DNA from: Clostridia bacterium | Lineage (GTDB): Bacteria; Bacillota; Clostridia; Christensenellales; CAG-1252 | Length of the DNA: 39,340 nt | Assembly: GCA_024685775.1 (NCBI GenBank) | Contig: JAIKVL010000003.1 | Coordinates: forward strand, 1 to 39,340 | Direction: 5' to 3' | Shown: positions 24,112-32,763 of the stretch, one piece after another | Layout: each line of letters opens with the position of its first letter | How positions within the stretch are numbered: the first letter of the stretch is position 1 | Made by a program: the position numbers and the translations under genes | The notes under the pieces: generated by a model | Told to the model about the DNA's origin: nothing | Databases searched by the model: none | Seen by the model: the letters and a program-made list of their open reading frames with translations, nothing else

Positions 24112-24888
24112 TTAACGATGTCTTCCCTCTTTCTTGTCATACGCGTTATCGATCGCTTCATAGTCGTGAGAGCGCGTCGCGCGATCAATGAACCCCGCCA
24201 CGAGATAGAAAATCGGAACCGTTAAAAAGAGAATCCAATGCGGATGCCAAAAACCGTAAGTAACGCCCAAAAAGCAATAGATCGCCGCGATAAGAGCCGG
24301 GTAGCAAAACGCGGCGACTCTCTTATACGAAACGCAGACGACGACCGAAGCGACGACCGGGATCAGGATAAACAGCGGCCAAGCGCAAAGCCATCCGTTT
24401 CCGAATTTCAGAGTAAAACCGAGGATCAAATACGCGATCGAAGCGAGAAGCGCGAAGCATCCGCCCGCGAACGCGCTCCTGCGATTCGTTTTCAGGCGTT
24501 TCTTTTCGACCGCGTCGCGTTCGTAAACCTTTTCTTCACCCTGCTCGTTTTTGACGAGGATGGTCTTATCCTTGATCTCGACGCGCGCGCCGTCATCCTC
24601 CCAAACGAAAGCATTCTCTTCCGAGGTTTTTCCTTCGCTCTTCGCTTCTTCGACCTTGACGTCTTCGATATTTTTTTCGGGAACGGCGTCTCCGTTTACT
24701 AGCTCGTCCAACGATATATGATACAGGCGCGCGAGCTCGATCAAATTATCGGTATCCGGCGAGCTTTCGCCCCGCTCCCATTTCGAGACCGCCTGCCGCG
24801 AAACGCCGATCGCGTCCGCGAGTTCTTCCTGTGAATAACCGAAGTGTTTTCTCAATTCCACAAATCTGTCGGCTGTTCTTTGATTCAT
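24112..24888 (-). CDS. XRE-family regulator with C-terminal membrane segments
   Basis: A 258-residue protein. Residues 8-62 are a Cro/C1-type helix-turn-helix (GYSQEELADAIGVSRQAVSKWERG). An acidic linker and a small beta-rich stretch (ARVEIKDKTILVKNEQGEEKVYE) follow, then three or four hydrophobic helices (about residues 150-245) and a charged tail. Such HTH-plus-membrane proteins are common in clostridia and presumably sense the envelope. The open frame extends upstream to 24969, but the ATG at 24888 follows AAGGAG and comes right after the promoter, so it is chosen. It diverges from a second XRE regulator across a control region with repeats. Targets unknown. Confidence 0.85.
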   Translation of the reverse strand: MNQRTADRFVELRKHFGYSQEELADAIGVSRQAVSKWERGESSPDTDNLIELARLYHISLDELVNGDAVPEKNIEDVKVEEAKSEGKTSEENAFVWEDDGARVEIKDKTILVKNEQGEEKVYERDAVEKKRLKTNRRSAFAGGCFALLASIAYLILGFTLKFGNGWLCAWPLFILIPVVASVVVCVSYKRVAAFCYPALIAAIYCFLGVTYGFWHPHWILFLTVPIFYLVAGFIDRATRSHDYEAIDNAYDKKEGRHR

Positions 24889-24916
24889 CTGTTTTCTCCT
24901 TGTTTTTGATGATTCC

Positions 24917-24922
24917 ATTATA
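24917..24922 (-). promoter_or_regulatory. Extended -10 promoter of the leftward XRE regulator
   Basis: Minus-strand TGCTATAAT; TATAAT is at 24917-24922, with no good -35 but a TG extension. It lies 29 bp before the ATG. Confidence 0.55.
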
Positions 24923-25088
24923 GCATATTCCGAGGAAACTACCACCGCTTTCACTTTGCTTTTTCGCAACTATCGGTTGCATTTCCGCGATTTCGGGTTA
25001 TTTTTGAGGAAAACAGCCGTGTTTTCGCCGAAATTCATCCACGATCGAAAAAGACTAAAATCCATCCGTACTTCGAAGTTTTCCGAGA

Positions 25089-25197
25089 GTAACGGAGCGA
25101 AATCGCAGAGTAACGACGCGGGTAACGACAGTAAAAACAAAGTAACAAACGAAAAAACGCAAAGTAACGACCGATTTTTCGAGTTATGCGCTATAAT
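25089..25197. promoter_or_regulatory. Five GTAAC direct repeats and a -10 box between divergent XRE genes
   Basis: GTAACG or GTAACA occurs on the plus strand at 25089, 25110, 25122, 25142 and 25164 (steps of 21, 12, 20 and 22 bp), mostly as AGTAACGA. TATAAT at 25192-25197 precedes the rightward gene by 42 bp without a convincing -35. The 350-nt region between the two genes holds no other recognisable gene. The repeats are candidate binding sites for one or both regulators. Confidence 0.5.
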
Positions 25198-25239
25198 ATG
25201 ATCGAAGGCGCCGAAAAAAAACGAAAGGAGAAACCTGCT

Positions 25240-26052
25240 ATGGAGTTTTCGGAAAAACTGAAAAAATATCGAAATGATAAAAACGTCTCGCAGCAACAGC
25301 TCGCAGACGCGATCTTCGTCAGCCGAAGCGCGGTCGCGAAATGGGAAAACGGGCTCGGTCTGCCCTGCAAAGAATCTTTGAATCTTCTTTGCGAATATTT
25401 CGAAGTCGAAGAATCGGAGTTACTGCGCGAGAACGAAAACGAAAGCGTTCAAAAAAATCGAAAGATCTTCAAGTTCAAAAAGCTGCTGATCGTCGCCTGC
25501 GCGGTCATCGGAGTTTTCGTCGCGCTGACGATCACGGGACTGGCGCTGTATTTCAGCGGCGCGCTCGACTCCCGACCGCAATTCCATCCATTTCCGGAGG
25601 ATTATCCGATCATCGAAGTTGATGGCGTGAAAGCCTCGGAGTACACCGTTCTTACGCCCATTCAGACTACGTCGGATGAAGTATTAACCGGCGTCAACGC
25701 TTTTCCCTATGGCGACGACGCGAAAAAGTTGCCGCTCCTTCCCTTCAAAACCGTCTATCCCATTACTTTACCGGACGACGCGGCGATGCTTTCCGTCGAA
25801 TATATGTTTCTAAACGACGATTATTCTCTGATCGAGATCCACGATCTTTCCGCTATCGGCGCGCCGCGTTTCCCGATCGAACCCGCTACGCTTTGGTTCC
25901 GAACGGAAACGTACAACACCGCGACCCTTCGCTCGGAAAAAGGCGACGTAAAAATGAATTTCGTCGATCGGGATTATAATGTCATTATCCTGCAATTCAA
26001 ATACAGCTATCATTGGTACACCGCCGTTTCCTATTTCCGCGTCGAACGCTGA
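25240..26052 (+). CDS. XRE-family regulator with one membrane helix and an extracytoplasmic domain
   Basis: A 270-residue protein. Residues 6-60 are a helix-turn-helix (NVSQQQLADAIFVSRSAVAKWENG), a charged linker follows, then one transmembrane helix (about 80-105, LLIVACAVIGVFVALTITGLALYF) and about 160 residues outside the cell with no recognised family. The arrangement suggests a one-component transmembrane sensor. The frame is open from 25186, but ATG at 25240 follows AAGGAG. It is divergent from another XRE membrane regulator and ends at a bidirectional terminator. Signal and targets unknown. Confidence 0.85.
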   Translation: MEFSEKLKKYRNDKNVSQQQLADAIFVSRSAVAKWENGLGLPCKESLNLLCEYFEVEESELLRENENESVQKNRKIFKFKKLLIVACAVIGVFVALTITGLALYFSGALDSRPQFHPFPEDYPIIEVDGVKASEYTVLTPIQTTSDEVLTGVNAFPYGDDAKKLPLLPFKTVYPITLPDDAAMLSVEYMFLNDDYSLIEIHDLSAIGAPRFPIEPATLWFRTETYNTATLRSEKGDVKMNFVDRDYNVIILQFKYSYHWYTAVSYFRVER

Positions 26053-26065
26053 TCCGCGAACGGAC

Positions 26066-26101
26066 GAAAAAACGCCTGCCGAACGTTCGGCAGGCGTTTT
26101 T
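26066..26101. terminator. Bidirectional terminator between XRE regulator and Ppx/GppA gene
   Basis: A perfect 13-bp stem (AACGCCTGCCGAA with its complement, 26071-26096) with A residues before and T residues after. It can serve both converging genes. Confidence 0.95.
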
Positions 26102-26125
26102 CTTTACGGGATAAAACGAATTCGA

Positions 26126-27646
26126 TCAAAGGATTTCGAGATTCTTTCCGTAAGAGGCTTTGAATTCGTTGCGGCAGTTCAACGCGTCGGAGATTTCGAG
26201 AGAACAATCGGTATGAGATTCGGTGATCGTCTTCATAATGACGCTGTCTCCGAGGACGTCGCAGGTAATGCCCGTGATGATGCCGCTCATACTTCTGTCG
26301 AAGCTTTCGGCGATCTTCAAGATCAAGCCGAGTTTCTTGACAGCCGCCACGTCTTCCTCGGTCAAAAGGCTGTGATACTTCGCCATCTCTTCCATAAGAG
26401 GGACGCCGTCCTTATGCGCGGACGCGACGAACGCCGCCATCACGATCTCCTTATGCGAAAGCCCGTAAATACGACTGTTCAAAATGATATAAGCGGAATG
26501 CTTGTGGTGATCGTAGAACTTGATCGTAGATCCCGCGTCGTGAAGCATCGCGGCGGCGCGAAGCACGCGGACGTACAAACGCGGAAGTTTATGCAGGACT
26601 TTGAGCTGCTTGAAGATCTGCATCGAAAGATCCATAATGTGATGGACGTGATCTTCGTTCAGGTTGAATTGGCGAACGAGGGTGTTTAAGCTGTACCCGA
26701 GGACGTCCGAGATCGGCTTTTCGGAGACGGTCGGAACGGCGTACTTAAACATCGCGCCTTCGCGCATACCCGATCCGCTGATGACGATTTGATCAAACCC
26801 GCAAATATCGAGGATCGGATCGACGATCGCAAGCGCGCTCGGGAAAATATCCGCGCGGAAAGTGCTGAGACCTTTGATCTTCATCGTGCGATCCAACGGA
26901 AGCGTCTTGATCGTGTCGAAGATCGTCTTGAACTCACCCGCCTCGACGTGATACTCGTGCGCGACGTTCAACGGATATTTTTTCAACCTTCTGCTGATTT
27001 TTCCGAGGTTACGAATGGAACCGCCGACGCCGATCAAACGGGTGTCGGGATCCAATTCTTTGAGCCATTCGAGCTCCTCGATATGAGAGCGAACGTACGC
27101 TTCGATCTTCTCCGTCCTTTCTTCGGGGAGAAGATCTTGCCCTTTGAACATATCGGTCAAAGTGACCGCGCCGAACGGAAGCGCCGCTTGCTCCAAGATC
27201 GTCTTCCTGTTGTAATACACGATCTTCGTGCTGCCGCCGCCGATATCGACGATAAGACCTTTCGGAATATCCATCGAGTTGATGACGCCCGTGTAGATGA
27301 ACTGCCCTTCTTCCGCCGCGCTGAGGACGCGCAATTTGATCCCGCAGGTCACGGACACCTCTTCGAGGAAACTCTTTTGGTTTTTCGCGCGACGAACCGC
27401 CGCCGTCGCGTAAGCGAAGATTTTTTCAACGCCGTTCGAATCGCAGAATCTACGGAACATTTGGAGCGTTTTTTTCGTTTGCTCGATCCTTGCGGGGCGC
27501 AAGAATCCGTCCATTTCCATATCCTGCCCGAGCCTGACGTACTCTTTGAGCTCGTCAAACACGTAGAAATAACCGCCTTCCAAGATGTTAACGAGGACGA
27601 GACGCGCCGTGTTCGAACCCAAATCGATGATCGCTATTTTTTCCAT
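26126..27646 (-). CDS. Ppx/GppA-type phosphatase with HD domain
   Basis: A 506-residue protein. The N-terminal ASKHA-fold part (1-310) has IIDLGSNTARLVLV, SAAEEGQFIYTG and VDIGGGSTKIVYY, the two phosphate loops of exopolyphosphatase/pppGpp phosphatases. The C-terminal part has MLHDAGSTIKFYDHHKHSAY, an HD-type motif, as in long Ppx proteins. It would remove phosphate from polyphosphate and/or pppGpp. Two in-frame ATGs exist; the second at 27646 sits 8 nt from GGAG, while the first at 27652 is only 2 nt away, so the second is chosen. It follows rnfB by 45 nt with no terminator, so it is probably the last gene of the rnf transcript. Confidence 0.92.
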   Translation of the reverse strand: MEKIAIIDLGSNTARLVLVNILEGGYFYVFDELKEYVRLGQDMEMDGFLRPARIEQTKKTLQMFRRFCDSNGVEKIFAYATAAVRRAKNQKSFLEEVSVTCGIKLRVLSAAEEGQFIYTGVINSMDIPKGLIVDIGGGSTKIVYYNRKTILEQAALPFGAVTLTDMFKGQDLLPEERTEKIEAYVRSHIEELEWLKELDPDTRLIGVGGSIRNLGKISRRLKKYPLNVAHEYHVEAGEFKTIFDTIKTLPLDRTMKIKGLSTFRADIFPSALAIVDPILDICGFDQIVISGSGMREGAMFKYAVPTVSEKPISDVLGYSLNTLVRQFNLNEDHVHHIMDLSMQIFKQLKVLHKLPRLYVRVLRAAAMLHDAGSTIKFYDHHKHSAYIILNSRIYGLSHKEIVMAAFVASAHKDGVPLMEEMAKYHSLLTEEDVAAVKKLGLILKIAESFDRSMSGIITGITCDVLGDSVIMKTITESHTDCSLEISDALNCRNEFKASYGKNLEIL

Positions 27647-27691
27647 ATCCATTTCTCCTTTCTTGCTCTGACTTTTAACAATTGAACCTGT

Positions 27692-28501
27692 TTATCTGGT
27701 TTTGATACACTTCGAGGGGCATTTCGACGCGCAAACGCCGCACCCCGTGCATTTCGCATAATCGATCACGGCAAGGTTATCGACGACCGTGATCGCGCCG
27801 TTCGGGCAATTCCTCGCGCACAGGCCGCACCCGATACAGCCTGACTTGCAATACGAACGAACTTCTTTTCCTTTCGCGTGATTGGAGCAGGCGACGTACA
27901 CTTTGGCGCGCGCCGGTACCTTTTTGATCAATCCTTTCGGACAGGATTTCGCGCATTTCGAGCAGAGCGTGCAGCGCCGGTCGTTGATCCGCGCGTAGCC
28001 CTTTTCGACGATATCACACGCGTGATGATCGCAATGCTTGACGCAGGTTCCCGCGCCCATACAACCGACGGGACAAGCCTTTCTGCCGCCCGCGAGCATT
28101 TCCATCGAAGCGCAGTCGCCGTAACCGTGATAATCGTATTTATCCTCGCAATCGCTTCCGCCGTTGCAGCAGACGACGAAGGACATCTCTTCCCCCTCGT
28201 TTACCGTTCCGAGGATCGCGGCGATCCGGTCTTTATTCGCCTTGCTCGTCGCGTTGCAGGAAGAAAGATCCGCCTTTCCGTTGCATAAAGCTTCCGCAAA
28301 CGCGCTGCATCCCGCATAGCCGCAACCTCCGCAGTTCGCGCCGGACAAGAGCGATTCGACCTTGACGATCTTTTCATCGCGCTTGACTTCGAGTTTCTTC
28401 CCGAGGAACGCGAGCACGATCGCAAAGATCAACGCTATGACGACAAGCACGAGAGCGGGAATCAAAATCGCAAGATATAATTTCGTAGCCATCAATATCA
28501 T
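27692..28501 (-). CDS. rnfB: Rnf complex subunit B, Fe-S electron carrier
   Basis: A 269-residue subunit with one N-terminal membrane helix (about 9-33) and a cytoplasmic part carrying the iron-sulfur clusters. GANCGGCGYAGC begins the four-Fe cluster motif of the RnfB domain; further down are CTLCSKCAKSCP, CIGCGLCARNCP and CTGCGVCASKCP, ferredoxin-type 4Fe-4S motifs, plus additional Cys pairs. RnfB accepts electrons from reduced ferredoxin. The ATG at 28501 lies 8 nt after GGAGG; a second ATG three codons later is too far. It is the last Rnf gene in the CDGEAB order. Confidence 0.97.
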   Translation of the reverse strand: MILMATKLYLAILIPALVLVVIALIFAIVLAFLGKKLEVKRDEKIVKVESLLSGANCGGCGYAGCSAFAEALCNGKADLSSCNATSKANKDRIAAILGTVNEGEEMSFVVCCNGGSDCEDKYDYHGYGDCASMEMLAGGRKACPVGCMGAGTCVKHCDHHACDIVEKGYARINDRRCTLCSKCAKSCPKGLIKKVPARAKVYVACSNHAKGKEVRSYCKSGCIGCGLCARNCPNGAITVVDNLAVIDYAKCTGCGVCASKCPSKCIKTR

Positions 28502-28514
28502 CTTTCCGCCCTCC

Positions 28515-29099
28515 TTATGAAATCCCGAACATACCCGAGAACGCGCTGAATCCCATACTGAGAAGCGCGGCGGCGATCAAAGTGATCGGGAAACCGCGGA
28601 AGGATTCGGGGACGTTTTTGGGGTTGATCCTCTCGCGCACACCCGCGAGAAGGACGATCGCAAGCGTAAAACCGACGCCCGCAAAGAATCCGTTCAGGAA
28701 GGATTGCAGGAGGTTATACGCCTTTTGAACGTTCAAGATCGCGACGCCGAGAACGGCGCAGTTCGTCGTTATCAAAGGGAGATAGACGCCGAGCGCGCTG
28801 TAAAGCGACGGACTGAATTTTTTGATGACGATCTCGACCGACTGCACGAGCGCGGCGATGATCAAAATAAAGGCGATCGTCTGCATATATTCGAGATGCA
28901 GTTTCAAGAGGACGAACTCGTTCACGATATAGGTAAACACCGACGCGAGCGACATAACGAAGATGACCGCAAAACCCATGCCGAGCGCGGTATTCGTCTT
29001 TTTCGAGACGCCGAGGAAGGGGCAGATCCCGAGGAACTGACTCAAAACGAAGTTATTGACGAAGACGGAACCGACGATGATCGTAAAATACAGATTCAT
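28515..29099 (-). CDS. rnfA: Rnf complex subunit A, integral membrane protein
   Basis: A 194-residue protein with six hydrophobic helices. FVNNFVLSQFLGICPFLGVSKK and LPLITTNCAVLGVAI hold the two conserved half-helix motifs with the cysteines that bind a membrane-embedded Fe-S cluster together with RnfE. The reading frame extends upstream to 29162, but the ATG at 29099 is preceded by GGAGG at 6 nt and comes 1 nt after rnfE, so it is used. RnfA and RnfE are homologous, opposite-facing subunits. Confidence 0.97.
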   Translation of the reverse strand: MNLYFTIIVGSVFVNNFVLSQFLGICPFLGVSKKTNTALGMGFAVIFVMSLASVFTYIVNEFVLLKLHLEYMQTIAFILIIAALVQSVEIVIKKFSPSLYSALGVYLPLITTNCAVLGVAILNVQKAYNLLQSFLNGFFAGVGFTLAIVLLAGVRERINPKNVPESFRGFPITLIAAALLSMGFSAFSGMFGIS

Positions 29100-29100
29100 A

Positions 29101-29751
29101 TCACGCCTCCTTCTCTGGCGAAGCCGCACGCTCCGTCTTTTCGTACTTCCTGTTTTCCGCAAGGCGCGTCAGGAAATTGACGAGCGCCATCAAAGTCCCG
29201 TAGACGAGGAAGCCGCCCGCGGGGAGAATAAAGACCGTCATCGAGACGTTGCCGAGAGACCCGATCGGAAGATTGAAGAACGAGCCTGCGCCGAGCAGTT
29301 CGCGAACGATGCCGATAAAGGTCAGACTCAGCGTAAAGCCGAAGCCCATACCGATTCCGTCGAGCGCGCTGTCCAAAACGGGATTGCAGGAAGCGAAAGC
29401 CTCCGCGCGCGCCAAAATAATGCAGTTAACGACGATAAGCGGCAGGAAAACGCCGAGCGCGTCGTATAACGACGGAAGGAATTTTTGCATAACCATTTGG
29501 ACGACCGTAACGAACGTCGCGATAATGACGACGTACGCGGGAATCCTGACGCGATCGGGGATCACGTTCTTCAAAAGGGAAATCATAACGTTGGAGCATA
29601 AGAGGACGAACGTAACCGCCGCGCCCATCGCAAGACCGTTGATCGCCTGCGTCGTCACGGCGAGGGTCGGACAGGTCCCGAGGACGAGCCTAAACGTCGG
29701 ATTACTCTTAACGACGCCGTTTGTCAAAATGCCGAGTTTTTTGCTTTTCAT
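29101..29751 (-). CDS. rnfE: Rnf complex subunit E, integral membrane protein
   Basis: A 216-residue protein with six hydrophobic helices, paralogous to RnfA. The motifs are NPTFRLVLGTCPTLAVTTQ near the N-terminus and FLPLIVVNCIILARAEAF. With RnfA it forms the core that moves electrons across the membrane. The C-terminal tail is hydrophilic (ENRKYEKTERAASPEKEA), longer than in many homologues. Its start overlaps the stop of rnfG by 4 nt. Confidence 0.97.
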   Translation of the reverse strand: MKSKKLGILTNGVVKSNPTFRLVLGTCPTLAVTTQAINGLAMGAAVTFVLLCSNVMISLLKNVIPDRVRIPAYVVIIATFVTVVQMVMQKFLPSLYDALGVFLPLIVVNCIILARAEAFASCNPVLDSALDGIGMGFGFTLSLTFIGIVRELLGAGSFFNLPIGSLGNVSMTVFILPAGGFLVYGTLMALVNFLTRLAENRKYEKTERAASPEKEA

Positions 29752-30353
29752 TTTGCGCCCCCTTTGAGTATCACCGTTTTATACCATAAAGCCGCGGCGT
29801 TGACGGCGTTCGTTACCGCCGTGCTCGATTTGCTCGCGCCGCTGACCGCTTTGACTTCGCCGCTGCCGGCGGGCGAGGATTTGACGAGCTTGAATCCCTC
29901 GAAATCCGCCGTGATCGGCGCGCCGTAAAACTGCTTGAAATAACTCTCTTCCAACGCTTTGCTTCCGAGACCCGGAGTCTCGTTCGCTTCATATTTCGCG
30001 ATCTTCGCGATCTTGCCGCCCGTGATATTGATCAAGAGTTGCAAGGTGCCTTTATACGCTCCCTCGCCTTCCGCGCAAAGGACGAAAACGTCCGTTACAG
30101 CGGGATCTTTCGGGACGTACACCGCGAAGACATTTCCGCCTTCGAAGCGGATCTCCTGCCCGATTCCCTCTCTCAACGGGAACTTTTTGAGATCGCCGTT
30201 ATAAACCGCCGTCGCTTTCCTCGCGACGAGCTCTTCCGCGTCCACCTTCGTAAAATGATTTACGAGGCCGAGGAGCGCGCCGGCGATTCCCGCGATGACG
30301 ACGAGAACGAGAGCAATCTTAAAAATTTCGTAGCCTATACTTCTCGTTTTCAT
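29748..30353 (-). CDS. rnfG: Rnf complex subunit G, covalent FMN protein
   Basis: A 201-residue subunit with one N-terminal membrane helix (about 10-30) and an extracytoplasmic FMN-binding domain. The ETPGLGSKA loop and the C-terminal AVSGASKSSTAV match the FMN-threonine attachment region (S/TGA-x-x-S-T). FMN would be added by an ApbE-type transferase, which is not in this window. Its start overlaps rnfD and its end overlaps rnfE, each by 4 nt. Confidence 0.95.
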   Translation of the reverse strand: MKTRSIGYEIFKIALVLVVIAGIAGALLGLVNHFTKVDAEELVARKATAVYNGDLKKFPLREGIGQEIRFEGGNVFAVYVPKDPAVTDVFVLCAEGEGAYKGTLQLLINITGGKIAKIAKYEANETPGLGSKALEESYFKQFYGAPITADFEGFKLVKSSPAGSGEVKAVSGASKSSTAVTNAVNAAALWYKTVILKGGAK

Positions 30354-31387
30354 TTCGCGCCTCCTTCTTTCTTCACTTTCACCGCGCCGAACGGACGGGG
30401 CTTGATCGCTTTATCGATCAGCGGAGTGCAGATATTCATCAAAAGGATCGCGAAGGAAACGCCTTCGGGATAGTTGCCGAAGAAACGGATCAAAGACGTG
30501 ATCAAACCGCAACCGAACGCAAAGACGACGAGCCCCCACTTGGTATTCGGCGTGGTCGCGTAATCGGTCGCCATAAAGAAAGCGCCGAGGAACAAACCGC
30601 CCCCGAGGACGGAAGGAAGGATAAACGCGCCCGCGTTTCCTTTCGCCGCGCCGTAGATCAAAGCGAACAAAGCGACCGTCCCGATAAAGGTGACGGGGAC
30701 GCGCCAATCGATGATTCTGCGGACGATCAGATACGCGCCGCCGATCAAGAGCGCAAGCGCGCTCGTTTCGCCGAGCGAACCGCCCGTCTTCCCTAAAAAC
30801 ATCGAAAGAATCGGGAGATCTTTTGCGTATTCGACGCTCGTGCGGAGAGAAGACAGCGGCGTCGCCGTCGTTACCGCGGCGACTTCTTTCAGCCCGTCTT
30901 GCCCTTTCAAAATGCAAGCGAAATACTTAAAGGCTTCGTTATCGCCCCAAACGATCGGTTTTACGAAATGAGTCATAAAGGAAGCCCACGCGAGCAAGAG
31001 GAAAATTCTTCCCGCGATCGCCGGGTTCGCGAAGTTCTTTCCGATCCCGCCGAACAGCATCTTTACGAAGACGATCGCAAACGCGCTTCCGATGATCGGG
31101 ACGTAAAACGGAACGGAAACGGGAAGATTCAAAGCGAGCAAAAGCCCCGTTACCATCGCGGAACAGTCTTTATAAGTCTGCTCTTTCTTTAACGCCAAAT
31201 TGAACAAACACTCCGCGCCGACCGCCGCGCCCATCGAAAGAATTTCGAGAAAAAGCGCGTAAAATCCGAAGAAACAGACGGAAGCGACCACCGCGGGAAC
31301 GAGCGCGATCAAGACTTCGAGCATAATGCCCGAGACCGTGCGTTTATTCGCGATATGCGGAGAGGAAGAAACGATAAAACGACTCAT
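30350..31387 (-). CDS. rnfD: Rnf complex subunit D, membrane flavoprotein
   Basis: A 345-residue membrane protein with about ten hydrophobic helices, homologous to NqrB. It contains MLFGGIGKNFANPAIAGRIFLL, the family core, and TTATPLSSLR, which corresponds to the covalent FMN-threonine site (usually GATPL). It is proposed to form part of the ion-translocating path of Rnf. The start is 1 nt after rnfC, and the C-terminus overlaps rnfG by 4 nt. Confidence 0.96.
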   Translation of the reverse strand: MSRFIVSSSPHIANKRTVSGIMLEVLIALVPAVVASVCFFGFYALFLEILSMGAAVGAECLFNLALKKEQTYKDCSAMVTGLLLALNLPVSVPFYVPIIGSAFAIVFVKMLFGGIGKNFANPAIAGRIFLLLAWASFMTHFVKPIVWGDNEAFKYFACILKGQDGLKEVAAVTTATPLSSLRTSVEYAKDLPILSMFLGKTGGSLGETSALALLIGGAYLIVRRIIDWRVPVTFIGTVALFALIYGAAKGNAGAFILPSVLGGGLFLGAFFMATDYATTPNTKWGLVVFAFGCGLITSLIRFFGNYPEGVSFAILLMNICTPLIDKAIKPRPFGAVKVKKEGGAK

Positions 31388-31388
31388 A

Positions 31389-32681
31389 TCACACCCCCTT
31401 CTCGCGAATCAGCTTTTTCGCGCGACGCATACTTTGAACGAGAGGTCTGGACGCGGGGCAAACGTAAGAACAGCAGCCGCATTCGAGGCAGCTCATCGCG
31501 TGGAGACTCTTCGCCTTCGCCGCGTCCTCTTCTTCGACCGAACGCTCGATAAACATCGGCATCAAGTGCATCGGACAATGCGACGCGCAGGAAGCGCAGT
31601 TGATACAAGCGGAGATCGGCTTGTCCCCGTCGGAAATCTCATCGTCGTTCAAAAAGAGGATCGAAGAAGTTCCTTTCCCTGTGGAAGGAGAAAGATCCGT
31701 TTGGGCAAAGCCCATCATCGGGCCGCCGCTGATGACTTTCATAGTTTCGGGAAGCATACCCGCAAAATCCGCGACGTCTTGATAAGAGACGCCGTTTCTG
31801 ACCCAAAAATTCCCGGGATGCACGCAAGCCTTTCCGGAGATCGTCATCGCGCGCATATAACTCGGTTTTCCGAGCGCGACGGCTTCATAGACCGAAAACG
31901 CGGTATGTACGTTATCCACGACGGCTCCGACGTCCGACGGAAGCGCGCCTTCGGGGACGACTCTGCCGGTCAAAGCGAAGATCAACTGCTTTTCCGCGCC
32001 CTGCGGATATTTGGTCTTCAACGAGCAAACGCGGATCGAATCGGGGGCGACGGCGGAAAGCGACGAAACCGCATCCGGCTTATTATCCTCGACGCCGATA
32101 TACGCGGTTTTTACGCCGAGCGCAGTCATCAAATATTCGACGCCCTTCATAATTTCAGTCGGGCGCTCTAAGCAAAGCCTGTAATCGCAGGTGATATACG
32201 GCTCGCACTCCGCGGCGTTGATGATCAAGACGTCGACGGGAGTTTTCGGAGAAAGCTTAACGTGCGTCGGGAAAGTCGCGCCGCCCATACCGACGATGCC
32301 CGCTTCCTTCACGCGGGTTTTGATCTCGTCCGAAGTCGGATCGGCGAGAGCGGGTAAAAATTCTTCTTCATAAAAACCGTCGTTCTCAATGACGACGTGA
32401 TCGCAAAACGACCCGATCGCGGTGCGCTTCTTTTCGATCGCTTTTACTACGCCGCTTACGGAAGAATAAACGTTTGCGGAAACGAAACTTGACGCTTTCC
32501 CGATCAACGTCCCCGCTTTCACCTTCGAGCCTATCTCCACGACGGGAGTCGCAGGCGCTCCGATATGCTGAGACAAAGGAACGGAAACTTCGGTGGGAGT
32601 CGGAAACTCCGCCAAACGCTTATCTTTTGCGATCTCTTTATTGCCGGCGGGATGAACGCCGCGCTTAAAAGATAGTTTCAA
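31389..32681 (-). CDS. rnfC: Rnf complex subunit C, NADH-binding Fe-S subunit
   Basis: A 430-residue peripheral subunit. The N-terminus GVHPAGNKE is typical, then the flavin/NADH-binding Rossmann-type domain with GMGGATFPTHVKL and INAAECEPYITCDYRL, a SLBB-like segment, and two 4Fe-4S motifs (CINCASCASHCP and CLECGCCSYVCP). Clostridial RnfC lacks the long Ala-rich tail of proteobacterial forms, as here. The only start that fits is TTG at 32681, 13 nt from GGAG; an in-frame stop at 32691-32693 excludes extension. It is the first gene of rnfCDGEAB. Confidence 0.95.
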   Translation of the reverse strand: MKLSFKRGVHPAGNKEIAKDKRLAEFPTPTEVSVPLSQHIGAPATPVVEIGSKVKAGTLIGKASSFVSANVYSSVSGVVKAIEKKRTAIGSFCDHVVIENDGFYEEEFLPALADPTSDEIKTRVKEAGIVGMGGATFPTHVKLSPKTPVDVLIINAAECEPYITCDYRLCLERPTEIMKGVEYLMTALGVKTAYIGVEDNKPDAVSSLSAVAPDSIRVCSLKTKYPQGAEKQLIFALTGRVVPEGALPSDVGAVVDNVHTAFSVYEAVALGKPSYMRAMTISGKACVHPGNFWVRNGVSYQDVADFAGMLPETMKVISGGPMMGFAQTDLSPSTGKGTSSILFLNDDEISDGDKPISACINCASCASHCPMHLMPMFIERSVEEEDAAKAKSLHAMSCLECGCCSYVCPASRPLVQSMRRAKKLIREKGV

Positions 32682-32720
32682 AATATAATGTTAGCTCCTT
32701 ATATAACATAGTTCTTTATA

Positions 32721-32750
32721 AATATATCACGGACCCGCGCGCGTTGTAAA
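32721..32750 (-). promoter_or_regulatory. Probable promoter of the rnf operon
   Basis: Minus-strand TTTACA (32745-32750), 18-bp GC-rich spacer, TATATT (32721-32726). Two copies of an 11-bp direct repeat lie just upstream (32764-32795). Confidence 0.5.
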
Positions 32751-32763
32751 GCCCGAAATATGA

